Part shown: one piece after another, positions 33,948 to 42,684 of the stretch
Layout: each line of letters begins with the position of its first letter
How positions within the stretch are numbered: position 1 is the first letter of the stretch
The notes under the pieces: generated by a model
Told to the model about the DNA's origin: nothing
The model's input: only the letters and a program-made list of their open reading frames with translations
Database searches by the model: none
Made by a program: the position numbers and the translations under genes
Assembly (NCBI GenBank): GCA_043783155.1
Contig: JAYVZS010000015.1
Location: forward strand, 1 to 64,000
DNA length: 64,000 bases
From: JAPLDA01 sp043783155
GTDB lineage: Bacteria; Bacteroidota; Bacteroidia; AKYH767-A; 2013-40CM-41-45
Reading direction: 5' to 3'

Positions 33948-35419
33948 TGCTTCACCACCTTAGCGGCAAATGTTTTCTTCTTTTGTGTTTGAACACGTAG
34001 AACATAAATTCCGGCAGAATAAGGACTCAAATCAAATGTTGAAGAAAAATATTTCGTAAAGAGAACTCTGTTACCGAGAATGTCTTCTACCTCCGTGGAG
34101 ATAATTTTATCATTCACTTCTTTCAACCTCAAAGAAAAAACTCCACTTGAAGGATTCGGAAATACATCTATTCCGTTTTTCATTTCGGACAAGATTTTTG
34201 TACCAGTTAGACTATCACAGATACTACCTGTAATAGCACCCAACCCATAATACGGCATGTTGGGTAAACATGCCGCAGCATGGTGACTTCCTAAACTGAA
34301 AGCTTGCCTTATGTAATGACATGCTGTACCAACAGAATCAGGATATTCAATCACATCAAGATGCTGTGTTGTAATGTTATCAATATTGGGTCCTTGATAG
34401 TTACTTACAATTGGAATATAAATTTTTCCATCAGGAGCCAGATTGTGCCAGTTGTAAGTATTCCATTGGGTGAGACCTGTATCAGGGTATGAATTAAGTA
34501 AAACTTTTGATGTAGTTATATTGGGAGCATTTAAATCAAACTGATAAAAGTTTTTTGTTAAGTTGTCGGGTGAAACATAAATGAGATTTCCACTAGGCGA
34601 AAAGGCAGCACTGAAATATTGATACGCTTCACTGGTAAGGTGTTCTCCAATGTCTCGAAAATTACTCAACTGTCCAGAACATCTATCAAAATCAAAAACA
34701 TCAATATTGCCAAATGTACTTACTGCCATCATCTTACTGCCATCATTAGAAAACACTAATTTCCCAAAAAAAAGCGAGCCTCCATTAGAACCGATCTGCT
34801 GAATTCCATGCTGTAAAATCCCATAAGGGGTTAGTAAAAAAGAAACATAACCTAAATCACGATCATAAATAAAGACCCACCAATCTCTACCATTTGCATG
34901 CTTAACAGAGGCTAATTTGAAATCACTCAGCCGACCATAATAAAGCACACTATCTCTGGTTAAAATGTCCCCTAAACCTGAATTAAGATTTTTATCTATT
35001 ATTGAATGAAACAATCTCCAATAATTAGTGTTAACCGAATCTCGGCCAAAATGAAAAAGACAGATCAATGAGTCAACTCCAGGATATGGCAACAATAGAG
35101 ATGAAAAAACCGGATGCCCTTGCAAACGACCACCATGGGGCATCATATTATGATTACGATCAAAAATATACAGGCCATTAAAATAATAATCAATTCCAGC
35201 AGCATAACAAAATAAATTCCCATTGCTATCTGCTATTGTAGATTGATTAACATTTGCATTAGTACCAATTGAGGAAGTAAACGTAGTAATATTAGAAGTA
35301 TCATTAAAGTCAATACCAATATGGTCAGGAAAACACCAAATATTTCCTTCTTTCTGAGCATGTCCTGAAAGCCGAGACATGCTCAGAATAAAAAGAAGAA
35401 ATATTATTTTCCTTATCAT
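33944..35419 (-). CDS. T9SS type A substrate, tandem paralogue 1
   Basis: A 491-residue protein and the first intact copy of the array. Signal peptide IIFLLFILSMSRLSGHAQ, entry motif WCFPDHIGIDFND, propeller-like middle and type A sorting domain. Its ATG directly abuts the stop codon of the truncated T9SS gene upstream (0 bp spacing), so all five frames look like one transcription unit whose original promoter lay beyond the truncation at ~36320. Confidence 0.9.
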   Translation of the reverse strand: MIRKIIFLLFILSMSRLSGHAQKEGNIWCFPDHIGIDFNDTSNITTFTSSIGTNANVNQSTIADSNGNLFCYAAGIDYYFNGLYIFDRNHNMMPHGGRLQGHPVFSSLLLPYPGVDSLICLFHFGRDSVNTNYWRLFHSIIDKNLNSGLGDILTRDSVLYYGRLSDFKLASVKHANGRDWWVFIYDRDLGYVSFLLTPYGILQHGIQQIGSNGGSLFFGKLVFSNDGSKMMAVSTFGNIDVFDFDRCSGQLSNFRDIGEHLTSEAYQYFSAAFSPSGNLIYVSPDNLTKNFYQFDLNAPNITTSKVLLNSYPDTGLTQWNTYNWHNLAPDGKIYIPIVSNYQGPNIDNITTQHLDVIEYPDSVGTACHYIRQAFSLGSHHAAACLPNMPYYGLGAITGSICDSLTGTKILSEMKNGIDVFPNPSSGVFSLRLKEVNDKIISTEVEDILGNRVLFTKYFSSTFDLSPYSAGIYVLRVQTQKKKTFAAKVVKQ

Positions 35420-36322
35420 TTATTTTTGAATTACAATTTTATCACTCAACACTATCCGATCTTCTACTGTAAATCTATAAAAATAAATGCCACAGTCAAC
35501 ATCAGTCATTTCAATATTCTGTAACGTTTGATCAGACTGCAAAGCATAAAACTTCATCAGATGACCCTTCACATCATAGATTTCAATCTTTGCTCTTTCC
35601 CCATCATCCAATTTATACATGAATTGCATTGTTCCATTATTGGGATTCGGAATAATTTTTCCAAAATGAGTACTAACCTGATCTGAGTTTGGAGTTGTTG
35701 ATTTCGATAAACGTGCTTCGTCTTCAGCATAAAAATCATCGAGATCAAGCCCAAGCAAAACACGAGCGTCATACACAGCATCACCACCAGAAAGCGGGTT
35801 CTGGTAAGCTACGTTTAGCAATGTATTCAGCTGGTCTCCATCAAATGCAACAAACTCATCTGTTGCCCATGTATGAAGGTAGATTTCAGTTATAAGCTGA
35901 TCATTAGTTTCACTTAGGTTATCAGGGGTAATATTGGTGTTGGTAATATTTGCCTGCACCGTATCGTTCATTAGAATAAGGCTATCAATAACAAGCAACT
36001 CGGCAATATTGGTTCCTTTCACGCTGTCATAGAAGGCTGATAAATCGTTGTCGTAGTCAGTGCCTAATTTCATTAGATCCGGATTTTTATCCAATTCAAG
36101 GTAAGCATATTTTTTAGTCGTGTACTTTCCATCGTCATCAAGATTAGCGTACTTTCCTTGTTCTTTAGCAATCCTATATAATTCTACTTGATTGCAGAAT
36201 ATATCGTTGCAAGGTGAATTTGTACAAGCTGGATCTGCTAATCCAGTATCTCGCGAAATTGCTCCAACCGGAAATATACAATTTGTGCAAGCTGATCCAG
36301 TTAATGGATCATAGCCCCCCGT
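35420..36322 (-). pseudogene. 5'-truncated T9SS type A protein (C-terminal part only)
   Basis: The frame is open for ~300 codons from a stop at 36323-36325 to 35420. It carries Cys-rich segments (SACTNCIFPVGAISRDTG, PACTNSPCNDIFCNQVELY), a helical/beta part and a type A sorting domain (IIPNPNNGTMQFMYKLDDGE ... KIVIQK). Only a TTG at 36094 could start it, well inside coding-like sequence that continues upstream, and no signal peptide exists. It therefore appears to be the 3' end of a much larger surface protein cut at ~36320, exactly where a GC-rich hairpin begins. Confidence 0.8.
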
Positions 36323-36323
36323 T

Positions 36324-36368
36324 CAGCGTAGTCTTGTGCCCGGGCTCGTGTGCGAGGTGACTACGCTG
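36324..36368. repeat. 45-nt GC-rich stem-loop at the truncation point
   Basis: CAGCGTAGTC (36324-36333) and GACTACGCTG (36359-36368) form a perfect 10-bp stem. Inside are two further small palindromes, GCCCGGGC (36338-36345) and CTCG-TGTG-CGAG (36345-36356), so the RNA or single strand can fold as a branched, cloverleaf-like shape. It is far richer in G+C than the sequence on either side. Confidence 0.8.
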
Positions 36369-36475
36369 CATAAGCATTTCAGACTATACTATTCCTTAAC
36401 TTTTGAAAAAAAATTTCGAACCATGTCAACAGGATATCAAATTTCAAAACTCCTGACTAGCTTATGTAGTTAACA
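36369..36475. other. Short intergenic spacer
   Basis: AT-rich spacer between the stem-loop and the end of the Fic gene. No feature was recognised. Confidence 0.3.
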
Positions 36476-37585
36476 CTATATTTTTAAATTAATAGTGTAG
36501 TGGATGCTTCTTCCCCCACCTTTAGCAATTAGTATTTTTAAATCTACTAACTCCTGAAGGTCTCTGGTAGCTGTTGCTTTTGATGCCTTCGTGATGGATA
36601 TGTATTTTTTTGCTGTCATGCCGCCTTCAAAACCGTTTGGTTCTTCGTCAAGCATCCTTTTGACAGCCTTTAACTGACGCTCGTTTAGCTGATCTCTGAA
36701 ACGGTCAAAAAATTTCGTTTTACATAGCGTGAAATCAATTAAGGCTTTCGCTTGTCTCTGTGCTTCGAGCACAGTATTGACAAAATACTTAATCCAGCCG
36801 GTGATTTCGTTGCTCCCTTGTGTTTTCTCCAATACTGCATAATATAATTTCTTGTTTGCCTCTATGGTTTGAGACAAACTAAGAAACACCGGTCTTCCGA
36901 TCGTTTGAGACAATGCTTTCTCTGCAATGGCTCTTCCTATTCTGCCATTTCCATCTTCAAAAGGATGGATTGTTTCAAAATAAAGATGTGCAATTGCAGC
37001 TCGAACAGGTGATTTTTTAATCTCTTTCTTTCCACCCGGCGCTGTATCATTAAACCATTTGATGAACTTTCGCATTTCACCGGGAACACGTGATGAAGGA
37101 GGCGCTTCAAAATGGATTTTTTCTTTGCCCAATGCACCTGAAACAATTTGCATTGGTTCTTTGTGCGTTCGCCATGCACCAACCTCAATTCGTGAGTTCC
37201 GGGTCATAAGCATCTTGTGCCATAAAAATAAATCCTGTTCTGTAAGGGGGGATGAAAAAGTGTTGCGAACAGCAACCATTAATTCTCCTGCGCCTCCGGC
37301 CTTTTTATCTTTTATCTTTTCCAGATTTTTATTCAATCCAAGGTTGTTTCGGATAGAAGAAATAACGTCCGGTCTGCTCAAATACTCTCCTTCGATTTCA
37401 GAAGTTTTAATCGCCTCCGAAACCATTATATGAATCATTGTCTCCGACTGAATATTTTCAGGCATTCCTTTGAGAATACCACTGATGTGACCTGTTTCTT
37501 CTACAAAAGCATAGAGCGCATCTTCCACTTCGCTGAGATTGTAACTGAATTCAGGCCAATCTTTTTGTTGCCAGTTATAAACCAT
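36476..37585 (-). CDS. Fic-domain protein (class II, DUF4172 N-terminus, C-terminal winged helix)
   Basis: A 369-residue protein from the ATG at 37585 (MVYNWQQ); an upstream TTG is unlikely. Fic enzymes transfer AMP from ATP to target hydroxyls. The catalytic motif HPFEDGNGR (His207) is intact. The inhibitory helix motif TSEIEG at 61-66 marks a class II, self-inhibited Fic. The N-terminus matches DUF4172. Residues ~300-366 form a winged helix (GGMTAKKYISITKASKATATRDLQELVDLKIL), so the protein may bind DNA and regulate itself. Two palindromes lie immediately upstream. No antitoxin gene is adjacent. Confidence 0.92.
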   Translation of the reverse strand: MVYNWQQKDWPEFSYNLSEVEDALYAFVEETGHISGILKGMPENIQSETMIHIMVSEAIKTSEIEGEYLSRPDVISSIRNNLGLNKNLEKIKDKKAGGAGELMVAVRNTFSSPLTEQDLFLWHKMLMTRNSRIEVGAWRTHKEPMQIVSGALGKEKIHFEAPPSSRVPGEMRKFIKWFNDTAPGGKKEIKKSPVRAAIAHLYFETIHPFEDGNGRIGRAIAEKALSQTIGRPVFLSLSQTIEANKKLYYAVLEKTQGSNEITGWIKYFVNTVLEAQRQAKALIDFTLCKTKFFDRFRDQLNERQLKAVKRMLDEEPNGFEGGMTAKKYISITKASKATATRDLQELVDLKILIAKGGGRSIHYTINLKI

Positions 37586-37612
37586 GAGCCGATTAGTAAA
37601 TTTATTCGGCTC
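37586..37612 (-). promoter_or_regulatory. Operator-like inverted repeat 1 abutting the Fic start codon
   Basis: GAGCCGATTAG, a 5-nt loop, and TTATTCGGCTC. The arms match at 9 of 11 positions. It touches the Fic start codon, so a bound protein would block the ribosome site and the early transcript. Confidence 0.65.
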
Positions 37613-37629
37613 AAAAGTAAAGAAAAAAT

Positions 37630-37656
37630 GAGCCAAATAATCAAGTTATTTGGCTC
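37630..37656 (-). promoter_or_regulatory. Operator-like inverted repeat 2 upstream of the Fic gene
   Basis: GAGCCAAATAA, loop TCAAG, TTATTTGGCTC: a perfect 11-bp inverted repeat with the same layout as repeat 1. Its start lies 44 bp from that of repeat 1, about four helical turns, so two dimers would sit on the same DNA face. Confidence 0.7.
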
Positions 37657-37816
37657 CTTGTAACAGAGAAATTGATGGCAGAAAATTGAATTGTCTAACA
37701 ACAATGAATGCGCCCGCGGCAAACTGCGAGGTATCAAATTTAGGATTGTATTATTTTCAGGAACTTCCGCTGTATTCAGAAAGAAAAAATAATTGTACCC
37801 AAGGAGAAATAGGAAC

Positions 37817-39070
37817 TTACCCGTTGTACTTCCCGAAAATAACGGAAGCATTGTGCCCTCCGAATCCGAAGGTATTGCTCATGGCATTGCGCACTGTACG
37901 CTTCTGGGCCTTGTTAAAAGTAAAATTCAGTTTCGGATCAAACTGAGGATCATCTGTAAAATGGTTAATTGTTGGCGGCACAATATCCTCCTTCACGGCC
38001 ATGATGGCTGCAATGGCTTCCACAGCACCCGCCGCTCCGAGTAAATGACCAGTCATTGATTTGGTGGAACTGATGTTCAACTGGTACGCGTCAGCACCAA
38101 ACACTGATAAAATAGCTTTCGTTTCACTTACATCGCCAAGCGGTGTGGAAGTACCATGAACATTGATGTAATCAATGTCAGAGGTATTCATTTCCGCATC
38201 ACTCAACACGGATCTCATCACGTTCAAAGCACCCAATCCTTCAGGATGCGGAGCTGTGATGTGGTAAGCATCGGCCGACATACCTCCGCCTTTCATCTCC
38301 GCGTAAATTTTTGCTCCACGTGCTTTCGCATGCTCGTACTCTTCAAGAATAACACAGCCGGCACCTTCTCCCAGAACAAAACCATCGCGGTCAACATCGA
38401 ACGGACGGGAAGCCGTTTTCGGTGAATCATTTCGAAGACTCAACGCCTGCAACGCATTGAAACCGCCGATTCCTGCTTCCGTTACCGAAGCTTCTGAACC
38501 ACCGGCAACAAACAGATCAGCTTTTCCCAAACGAATGTAATTGAATGCATCAATCAATGCATTGGTTGCGGAAGCGCATGCAGAACAAGTGGTAAAGTTC
38601 GGACCACGCAATCCATATTTAATAGAAATGTGTCCGGAAGCAATATCAGCAATGATCTTTGGAATAAAGAATGGGTTGAAGCGCGGAGTACCATCGCCTC
38701 TTCCGAATTCAAGTACTTCTTCCTGGAAAGTTCTGAGTCCGCCGATTCCCGAACCCCAGATCACACCAATGCGGTCGCAATTTTCTTTTTCAAGTTGAAG
38801 ACCGGAATCAGCCATAGCTTCCTCTGTAACGGCCAATGCGAAGTGCGTAAAGCGGTCAAGCTTCCGGGCTTCTTTACGGTCAAAAAATTTAGTTACATCA
38901 AACCCTTTCACTTCGCAGGCAAAACGGGTTTTAAATTTCGACGCGTCAAAAAGTGTGATCAGGTCAGCGCCACTCACGCCATTGATCAACCCGCTCCAGT
39001 AGTCCTGTAACGTATTGCCCAACGGAGTAAGCGCACCAATTCCTGTAACAACAACTCTTTTTAACTGCAT
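37817..39070 (-). CDS. fabF: 3-oxoacyl-[acyl-carrier-protein] synthase II
   Basis: A 417-residue condensing enzyme of fatty acid elongation, adding malonyl-ACP to acyl-ACP. The Cys-His-His triad is visible: Cys165 in TTCSACASATNALID, His305 in INVHGTSTPLGD and His342 in STKSMTGHLLGAAGAVEA, with Lys337. The N-terminus VVVTGIGALTPLG is typical. It is 11 bp downstream of acpP, the usual fabF-acp pairing. Confidence 0.97.
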   Translation of the reverse strand: MQLKRVVVTGIGALTPLGNTLQDYWSGLINGVSGADLITLFDASKFKTRFACEVKGFDVTKFFDRKEARKLDRFTHFALAVTEEAMADSGLQLEKENCDRIGVIWGSGIGGLRTFQEEVLEFGRGDGTPRFNPFFIPKIIADIASGHISIKYGLRGPNFTTCSACASATNALIDAFNYIRLGKADLFVAGGSEASVTEAGIGGFNALQALSLRNDSPKTASRPFDVDRDGFVLGEGAGCVILEEYEHAKARGAKIYAEMKGGGMSADAYHITAPHPEGLGALNVMRSVLSDAEMNTSDIDYINVHGTSTPLGDVSETKAILSVFGADAYQLNISSTKSMTGHLLGAAGAVEAIAAIMAVKEDIVPPTINHFTDDPQFDPKLNFTFNKAQKRTVRNAMSNTFGFGGHNASVIFGKYNG

Positions 39071-39081
39071 CGCTTGGAAAT

Positions 39082-39318
39082 TTACTTCGCGTTCTTTTCA
39101 ATGTAATCTACTGCCTGGCCAACGGTAGCGATTTTCTCCGCCTGGTCATCCGGAATTGCAATGTTGAACTCCTTTTCAAACTCCATGATCAATTCAACGG
39201 TGTCGAGCGAATCCGCACCAAGGTCGTTGGTGAAGCTTGCTTCGTTGGTAACTTCTTTTTCATCAACACCTAATTTGTCAATGATAATGGCTTTCACTTT
39301 TGTAGCGATGTCTGACAT
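39082..39318 (-). CDS. acpP: Acyl carrier protein
   Basis: A 78-residue acidic protein that carries fatty acyl chains. Ser37 in GADSLDTVELIMEFE receives the 4'-phosphopantetheine. Other patterns are the typical SFTNDLG and the C-terminal IATVGQAVDYIEKN. It is the first gene of the acpP-fabF operon, with a strong promoter ~40 bp upstream. Confidence 0.98.
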   Translation of the reverse strand: MSDIATKVKAIIIDKLGVDEKEVTNEASFTNDLGADSLDTVELIMEFEKEFNIAIPDDQAEKIATVGQAVDYIEKNAK

Positions 39319-39357
39319 GTTTGTAAACGTTTAATTGTTAATTTTAATTTGAGGGTG

Positions 39358-39388
39358 CAAAGTAAAAATTAAAGTGGTTAACTTCAAA
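39358..39388 (-). promoter_or_regulatory. Promoter of the acpP-fabF operon
   Basis: On the minus strand a -33 TTTG (39385-39388), 19 bp and a -7 TTACTTTG (39358-39365, one mismatch to TAnnTTTG) give the Bacteroidota promoter layout. The start site would be near 39351, leaving a ~30-nt leader before acpP. Confidence 0.65.
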
Positions 39389-39674
39389 ATAGAGTTATGA
39401 ATCCTTCTCTTTTAATGACTTACAGATCGATCCCGGGTAAAGTTTGCGATAAAGGTAGAAGTTTTGCTTTAATAATTAGTAGAAGCGAAACAGTGTAGCT
39501 TCCGTTTAGCATCCTGCCTGCCCTTCATTTCAAGTCCTCCCCGCCTCCGGCGTAATGCGGGCTTTCCATTTCGGTCAGGGCTAATAATAAAGATTCCTGT
39601 TTCATAGTTAAAAAAGGATGACCATCATTTGCACATTTCCTCATCTTCGCATCTGCCAATTCTTTTAATCCTCC

Positions 39675-39682
39675 TATCTTTG
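39675..39682 (+). promoter_or_regulatory. -7 box TATCTTTG upstream of the dCMP deaminase gene
   Basis: A perfect TAnnTTTG match 17 bp before the start codon, implying a very short leader. No TTTG at -33 was found. Confidence 0.5.
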
Positions 39683-39698
39683 CTCTCAAATTTCAATT

Positions 39699-40178
39699 AT
39701 GCACCGACCAAGTTTCGATGAAATCTACATGGAGCTGGCTCAAAACCTTGCTCCAAAATCTCATTGTGTGAAAATAAAAGTGGGAGCCGTGCTTACAAAA
39801 GACACGCGAATTGTTTCGCTCGGCTACAACGGTCCTCCTGCCGGAACAAATAACTGCGATGAAGAATGGCCTGAGACCGGTTGTCCGCGCGACAGCAAAG
39901 GCAGTTGTTCGCTTGCTTTGCATGCCGAACAAAACGCGATTCTCTATGCTTCAAAAAATAATGTCGCCATTGAGGACTGCACGCTCTATGTTACGCTGTC
40001 ACCATGCCTTGCCTGTGCACGTGTCATTTACACACTCGGCATTAAAAAAGTGTACTACCTTCAATCGTATGCTCAGTACAAAGGCATCCCTTCTGATGAA
40101 GGCGTTGACTTCCTGAGAAAATTTGGCGTGGAGGTAGAACAGTTTCTGTTTACAAAAGAGACTGCCTTAACAAATTAA
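39699..40178 (+). CDS. dCMP deaminase-family protein
   Basis: A 159-residue zinc-dependent deaminase (dCMP to dUMP, thymidylate supply). The zinc and catalytic residues are visible: His75-Ala-Glu77 in HAEQNAI, and Pro-Cys103-x-x-Cys106 in SPCLACARVI. An extra Cys pair in NNCDEEWPETGCPRDSKGSC fits the structural zinc of dCMP deaminases of the ComEB type. A -7 box precedes it. The S41 peptidase gene follows on the same strand after 131 bp. Confidence 0.93.
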   Translation: MHRPSFDEIYMELAQNLAPKSHCVKIKVGAVLTKDTRIVSLGYNGPPAGTNNCDEEWPETGCPRDSKGSCSLALHAEQNAILYASKNNVAIEDCTLYVTLSPCLACARVIYTLGIKKVYYLQSYAQYKGIPSDEGVDFLRKFGVEVEQFLFTKETALTN

Positions 40179-40309
40179 TATCAAACTTTTTTCGGAAAAT
40201 TTCGTTCCTGTATTCCGTATTGTCGGTTTGAATGCCGGATGTAATGAAGTCCCCACGCGGCATTTCAACATCAAATTATCAAATCTTCTAATTATCAAAA
40301 CAACTTTCC

Positions 40310-41929
40310 GTGAATAAATTTAAAATCTGGACACCATTTCTTTTTGCACTTGTACTTGCCGTGGGCATTTTCGTCGGCAGGAATATGAATGAGCCCTTCA
40401 AGAATAAAAGCAATATCTTTTCCTTCAAGACAAACCAGTTCAACAAAATCAATGATGTAGTCAACTACATCAACCAGGAATATGTGGATACGGTGAACCA
40501 GAAAAAACTCGTTGAGAATACCATCGAGGGTATGCTTCACACGCTTGATCCTCACTCTGCATACATTCCTGCTGATGATCTGCAGGCCATGAACGAACCA
40601 TTAGAAGGGAACTTCGAAGGAATCGGTGTTGAGTTTCATGTGCAAAGCGATACCATCATGGTAGTATCGGCAATTTCAGGCGGGCCCTCTGATCAATTGG
40701 GCATTCGTTCCGGTGACAGGATTGTAAAAGTAAACGGAAAAAATGTTGCGGGCATTAACATTACCAATGCACAGGTCACGCAATTGCTGCGTGGAGAAAG
40801 CGGAAGCAAAGTAAATGTAAGCATCGTGAGAAGAGGTAATGACAAACCAGTTGAATACACCATCACCCGCGGAAAAATTCCGATTTACAGTGTTGATGTT
40901 TCATACATGCTCGATGCTAAAACCGGCTACATCAAGATCAGTCATTTTGCGGAAAAGACGTATGATGAATACATCGAAGGTTTTATGAAATTGAAAAATC
41001 TCGGTTTGAAAAATCTCGTACTCGACCTGCGCGGAAATCCGGGAGGATATTTAAAAACTGCCATCCAGATCGCCGACGAATTTCTTCCTCAGAAAAAACT
41101 AATCGTGTATACACAGGGCCGTTCACGTCCGCGTGAAACATACTATGCTTCTTCGCGTGGTTACTTTGAACAGGGCGCTCTCGTTGTTTTGGTCGATGAA
41201 GGAAGTGCATCGGCGAGCGAAATTGTTGCCGGTGCTTTGCAGGACCAGGATCGCGCAACGGTTGTGGGGCGACGATCATTCGGCAAAGGGCTGGTTCAGG
41301 AACAAAGTGAATTCCCTGATGGTTCCGCTATCCGTCTTACGATCGCGCGTTACTATACACCAACCGGCCGTTGTATTCAGAAACCGTATGTTGGTGGTTA
41401 TGAAGAATATCAAAACGACTTACTCGACAGGATGAAAAAAGGTGAATTTGAAAGCACCGACAGCATTCATTTTATTGACTCACTGAAATACAAAACTCCT
41501 TCCGGAAAAATTGTTTATGGCGGCGGTGGAATTATGCCCGATGTGTTTGTACCGCTTGATACCACAGGCATTTCACAGTTTTATACTGAAGCGAACAGCA
41601 AAGGATTAATCACACAATTCGCGTATGACTACCTCGATCAGAACAGGAGGTCATTTGAAAAATATAAATCGTTCGGAGATTATTTTAAAAACTTTTCTGT
41701 GTCGGATGAAATCTATCATGAATTCATCAACTATGCTTTGAAAAACAAAGTGTCAAAGGATGAAAAGGGAGAAAAAAATTCTTCTGCGATTATCCGGATA
41801 CAGTTGCGGGCATTAATCGCGCGACAAATCTGGAAGAACGATGGGTTCTATCCTGTCATCCATGAAATGGACCCGACCTTAAAGAAAGCGATGCAGTTGA
41901 TTAGTTTGCACCAGGTAGCGGAGAAGTGA
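40310..41929 (+). CDS. S41-family C-terminal processing peptidase
   Basis: A 539-residue periplasmic protease. It starts at GTG 40310; the next ATG (MNEPF) would cut off the membrane anchor IWTPFLFALVLAVGIFVGR. A PDZ domain lies at ~95-180 (GVEFHVQSDTIMVVSAISGG, LGIRSGDRIVKVNGKNV). The catalytic region is VDEGSASASEIVAGALQD (Ser at ~299-303), with Lys326 in RRSFGKGLVQ. It degrades or trims proteins at their C-termini in the envelope. A second paralogue lies at 61599-63299. Confidence 0.94.
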   Translation: MNKFKIWTPFLFALVLAVGIFVGRNMNEPFKNKSNIFSFKTNQFNKINDVVNYINQEYVDTVNQKKLVENTIEGMLHTLDPHSAYIPADDLQAMNEPLEGNFEGIGVEFHVQSDTIMVVSAISGGPSDQLGIRSGDRIVKVNGKNVAGINITNAQVTQLLRGESGSKVNVSIVRRGNDKPVEYTITRGKIPIYSVDVSYMLDAKTGYIKISHFAEKTYDEYIEGFMKLKNLGLKNLVLDLRGNPGGYLKTAIQIADEFLPQKKLIVYTQGRSRPRETYYASSRGYFEQGALVVLVDEGSASASEIVAGALQDQDRATVVGRRSFGKGLVQEQSEFPDGSAIRLTIARYYTPTGRCIQKPYVGGYEEYQNDLLDRMKKGEFESTDSIHFIDSLKYKTPSGKIVYGGGGIMPDVFVPLDTTGISQFYTEANSKGLITQFAYDYLDQNRRSFEKYKSFGDYFKNFSVSDEIYHEFINYALKNKVSKDEKGEKNSSAIIRIQLRALIARQIWKNDGFYPVIHEMDPTLKKAMQLISLHQVAEK

Positions 41930-41935
41930 AGAAAG

Positions 41936-42030
41936 GAGTGTTTAAGTGCATAAGTGTTTAAGAAAAGCAGGCACTCCATTCGGACGCAGACTTAAACACA
42001 TAAACACTTACTTACACTTCAACACTTTTT
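41936..42030. repeat. Inverted pair of GTGTTTAAGTG-type repeats
   Basis: GTGTTTAAGTGCATAAGTG (41939-41957) and CTTAAACACATAAACACTTA (41991-42010) face each other. A related pair lies at 53605-53670 (GTGTTTAAGTGTTAA and CACTTAAACAC). It may act as a transcript end structure between the protease and SOD genes. Confidence 0.6.
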
Positions 42031-42032
42031 TG

Positions 42033-42040
42033 TAATTTTG
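42033..42040 (+). promoter_or_regulatory. -7 box TAATTTTG upstream of the superoxide dismutase gene
   Basis: A TAnnTTTG match ~30 bp before the start codon at 42070. The -33 region shows no TTTG at standard spacing. Confidence 0.5.
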
Positions 42041-42069
42041 TCCCTCACTTATTTTTAACTCCCTCCCTT

Positions 42070-42678
42070 ATGCCATTCCAACTACCCTCTCTTCCTTATG
42101 CATTCAATGCACTGGAACCACATGTGGATGCACGAACCATGGAAATACATCATGGTAAACATCACGCAGCGTATGTCAACAACCTGAACGCCGCCATTAC
42201 AGGTACGGATACAGATAAGATGACCATCGAAGAAATCTGTAAAAACATTTCCAAATTTTCACCGGCTATCCGTAACAATGGTGGCGGACATTTTAATCAC
42301 TCTTTGTTCTGGACATTGATGACTCCGGGTGGAAGCAAAACTCCGGAAGGCGGAATTGGAGAAGCCATCAACTCCACATTCGCAAACTTTGATGAATTCA
42401 AAACCAAATTCGCGGCAGCTGGCGCAACACGATTCGGAAGCGGCTGGGCATGGCTCGTTGTAAATGATGGTAAACTTGCTATCGGCTCAACTCCCAACCA
42501 GGACAACCCGATCATGGATGTTTCTGAACTAAAGGGAACACCAATTCTTTGCCTTGATGTATGGGAACATGCATACTACCTCAACTACCAGAACCGCCGT
42601 CCTGACTACATCACCGCCTGGTGGAATGTGGTAAACTGGAATGAAGTTGCTAAACGATTCTCGTCAGCTTTAAAATAA
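42070..42678 (+). CDS. Superoxide dismutase, Mn/Fe type
   Basis: A 202-residue cytoplasmic enzyme converting superoxide to hydrogen peroxide and oxygen. Metal ligands are His27 (MEIHHGKHHAAYV), a His in GGGHFNHSLFW, and Asp and His in CLDVWEHAYYLNYQNRR. The motif GSGWAWLVV is typical. Mn versus Fe use cannot be told safely. No signal peptide. Repeat DNA follows directly. Confidence 0.96.
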   Translation: MPFQLPSLPYAFNALEPHVDARTMEIHHGKHHAAYVNNLNAAITGTDTDKMTIEEICKNISKFSPAIRNNGGGHFNHSLFWTLMTPGGSKTPEGGIGEAINSTFANFDEFKTKFAAAGATRFGSGWAWLVVNDGKLAIGSTPNQDNPIMDVSELKGTPILCLDVWEHAYYLNYQNRRPDYITAWWNVVNWNEVAKRFSSALK

Positions 42679-42684
42679 AATTGT

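Larger units (their letters stand above)
39319..39698. other. Divergent intergenic region between acpP and the dCMP deaminase gene
   Basis: It contains promoters for both sides (39358-39388 minus, 39675-39682 plus). A palindromic remnant CCCGCCTCCGGCGTAATGCGGGC lies at ~39539, similar to one at 24737 (CCCGCCTAAGCCGGGC). Confidence 0.5.

Noticed and set aside
36092..36094. TTG as true start of the gene at 35420
   Set aside because: Coding-like, Cys-rich sequence continues in frame for ~76 codons upstream and there is no signal peptide after the TTG; truncation explains this better.
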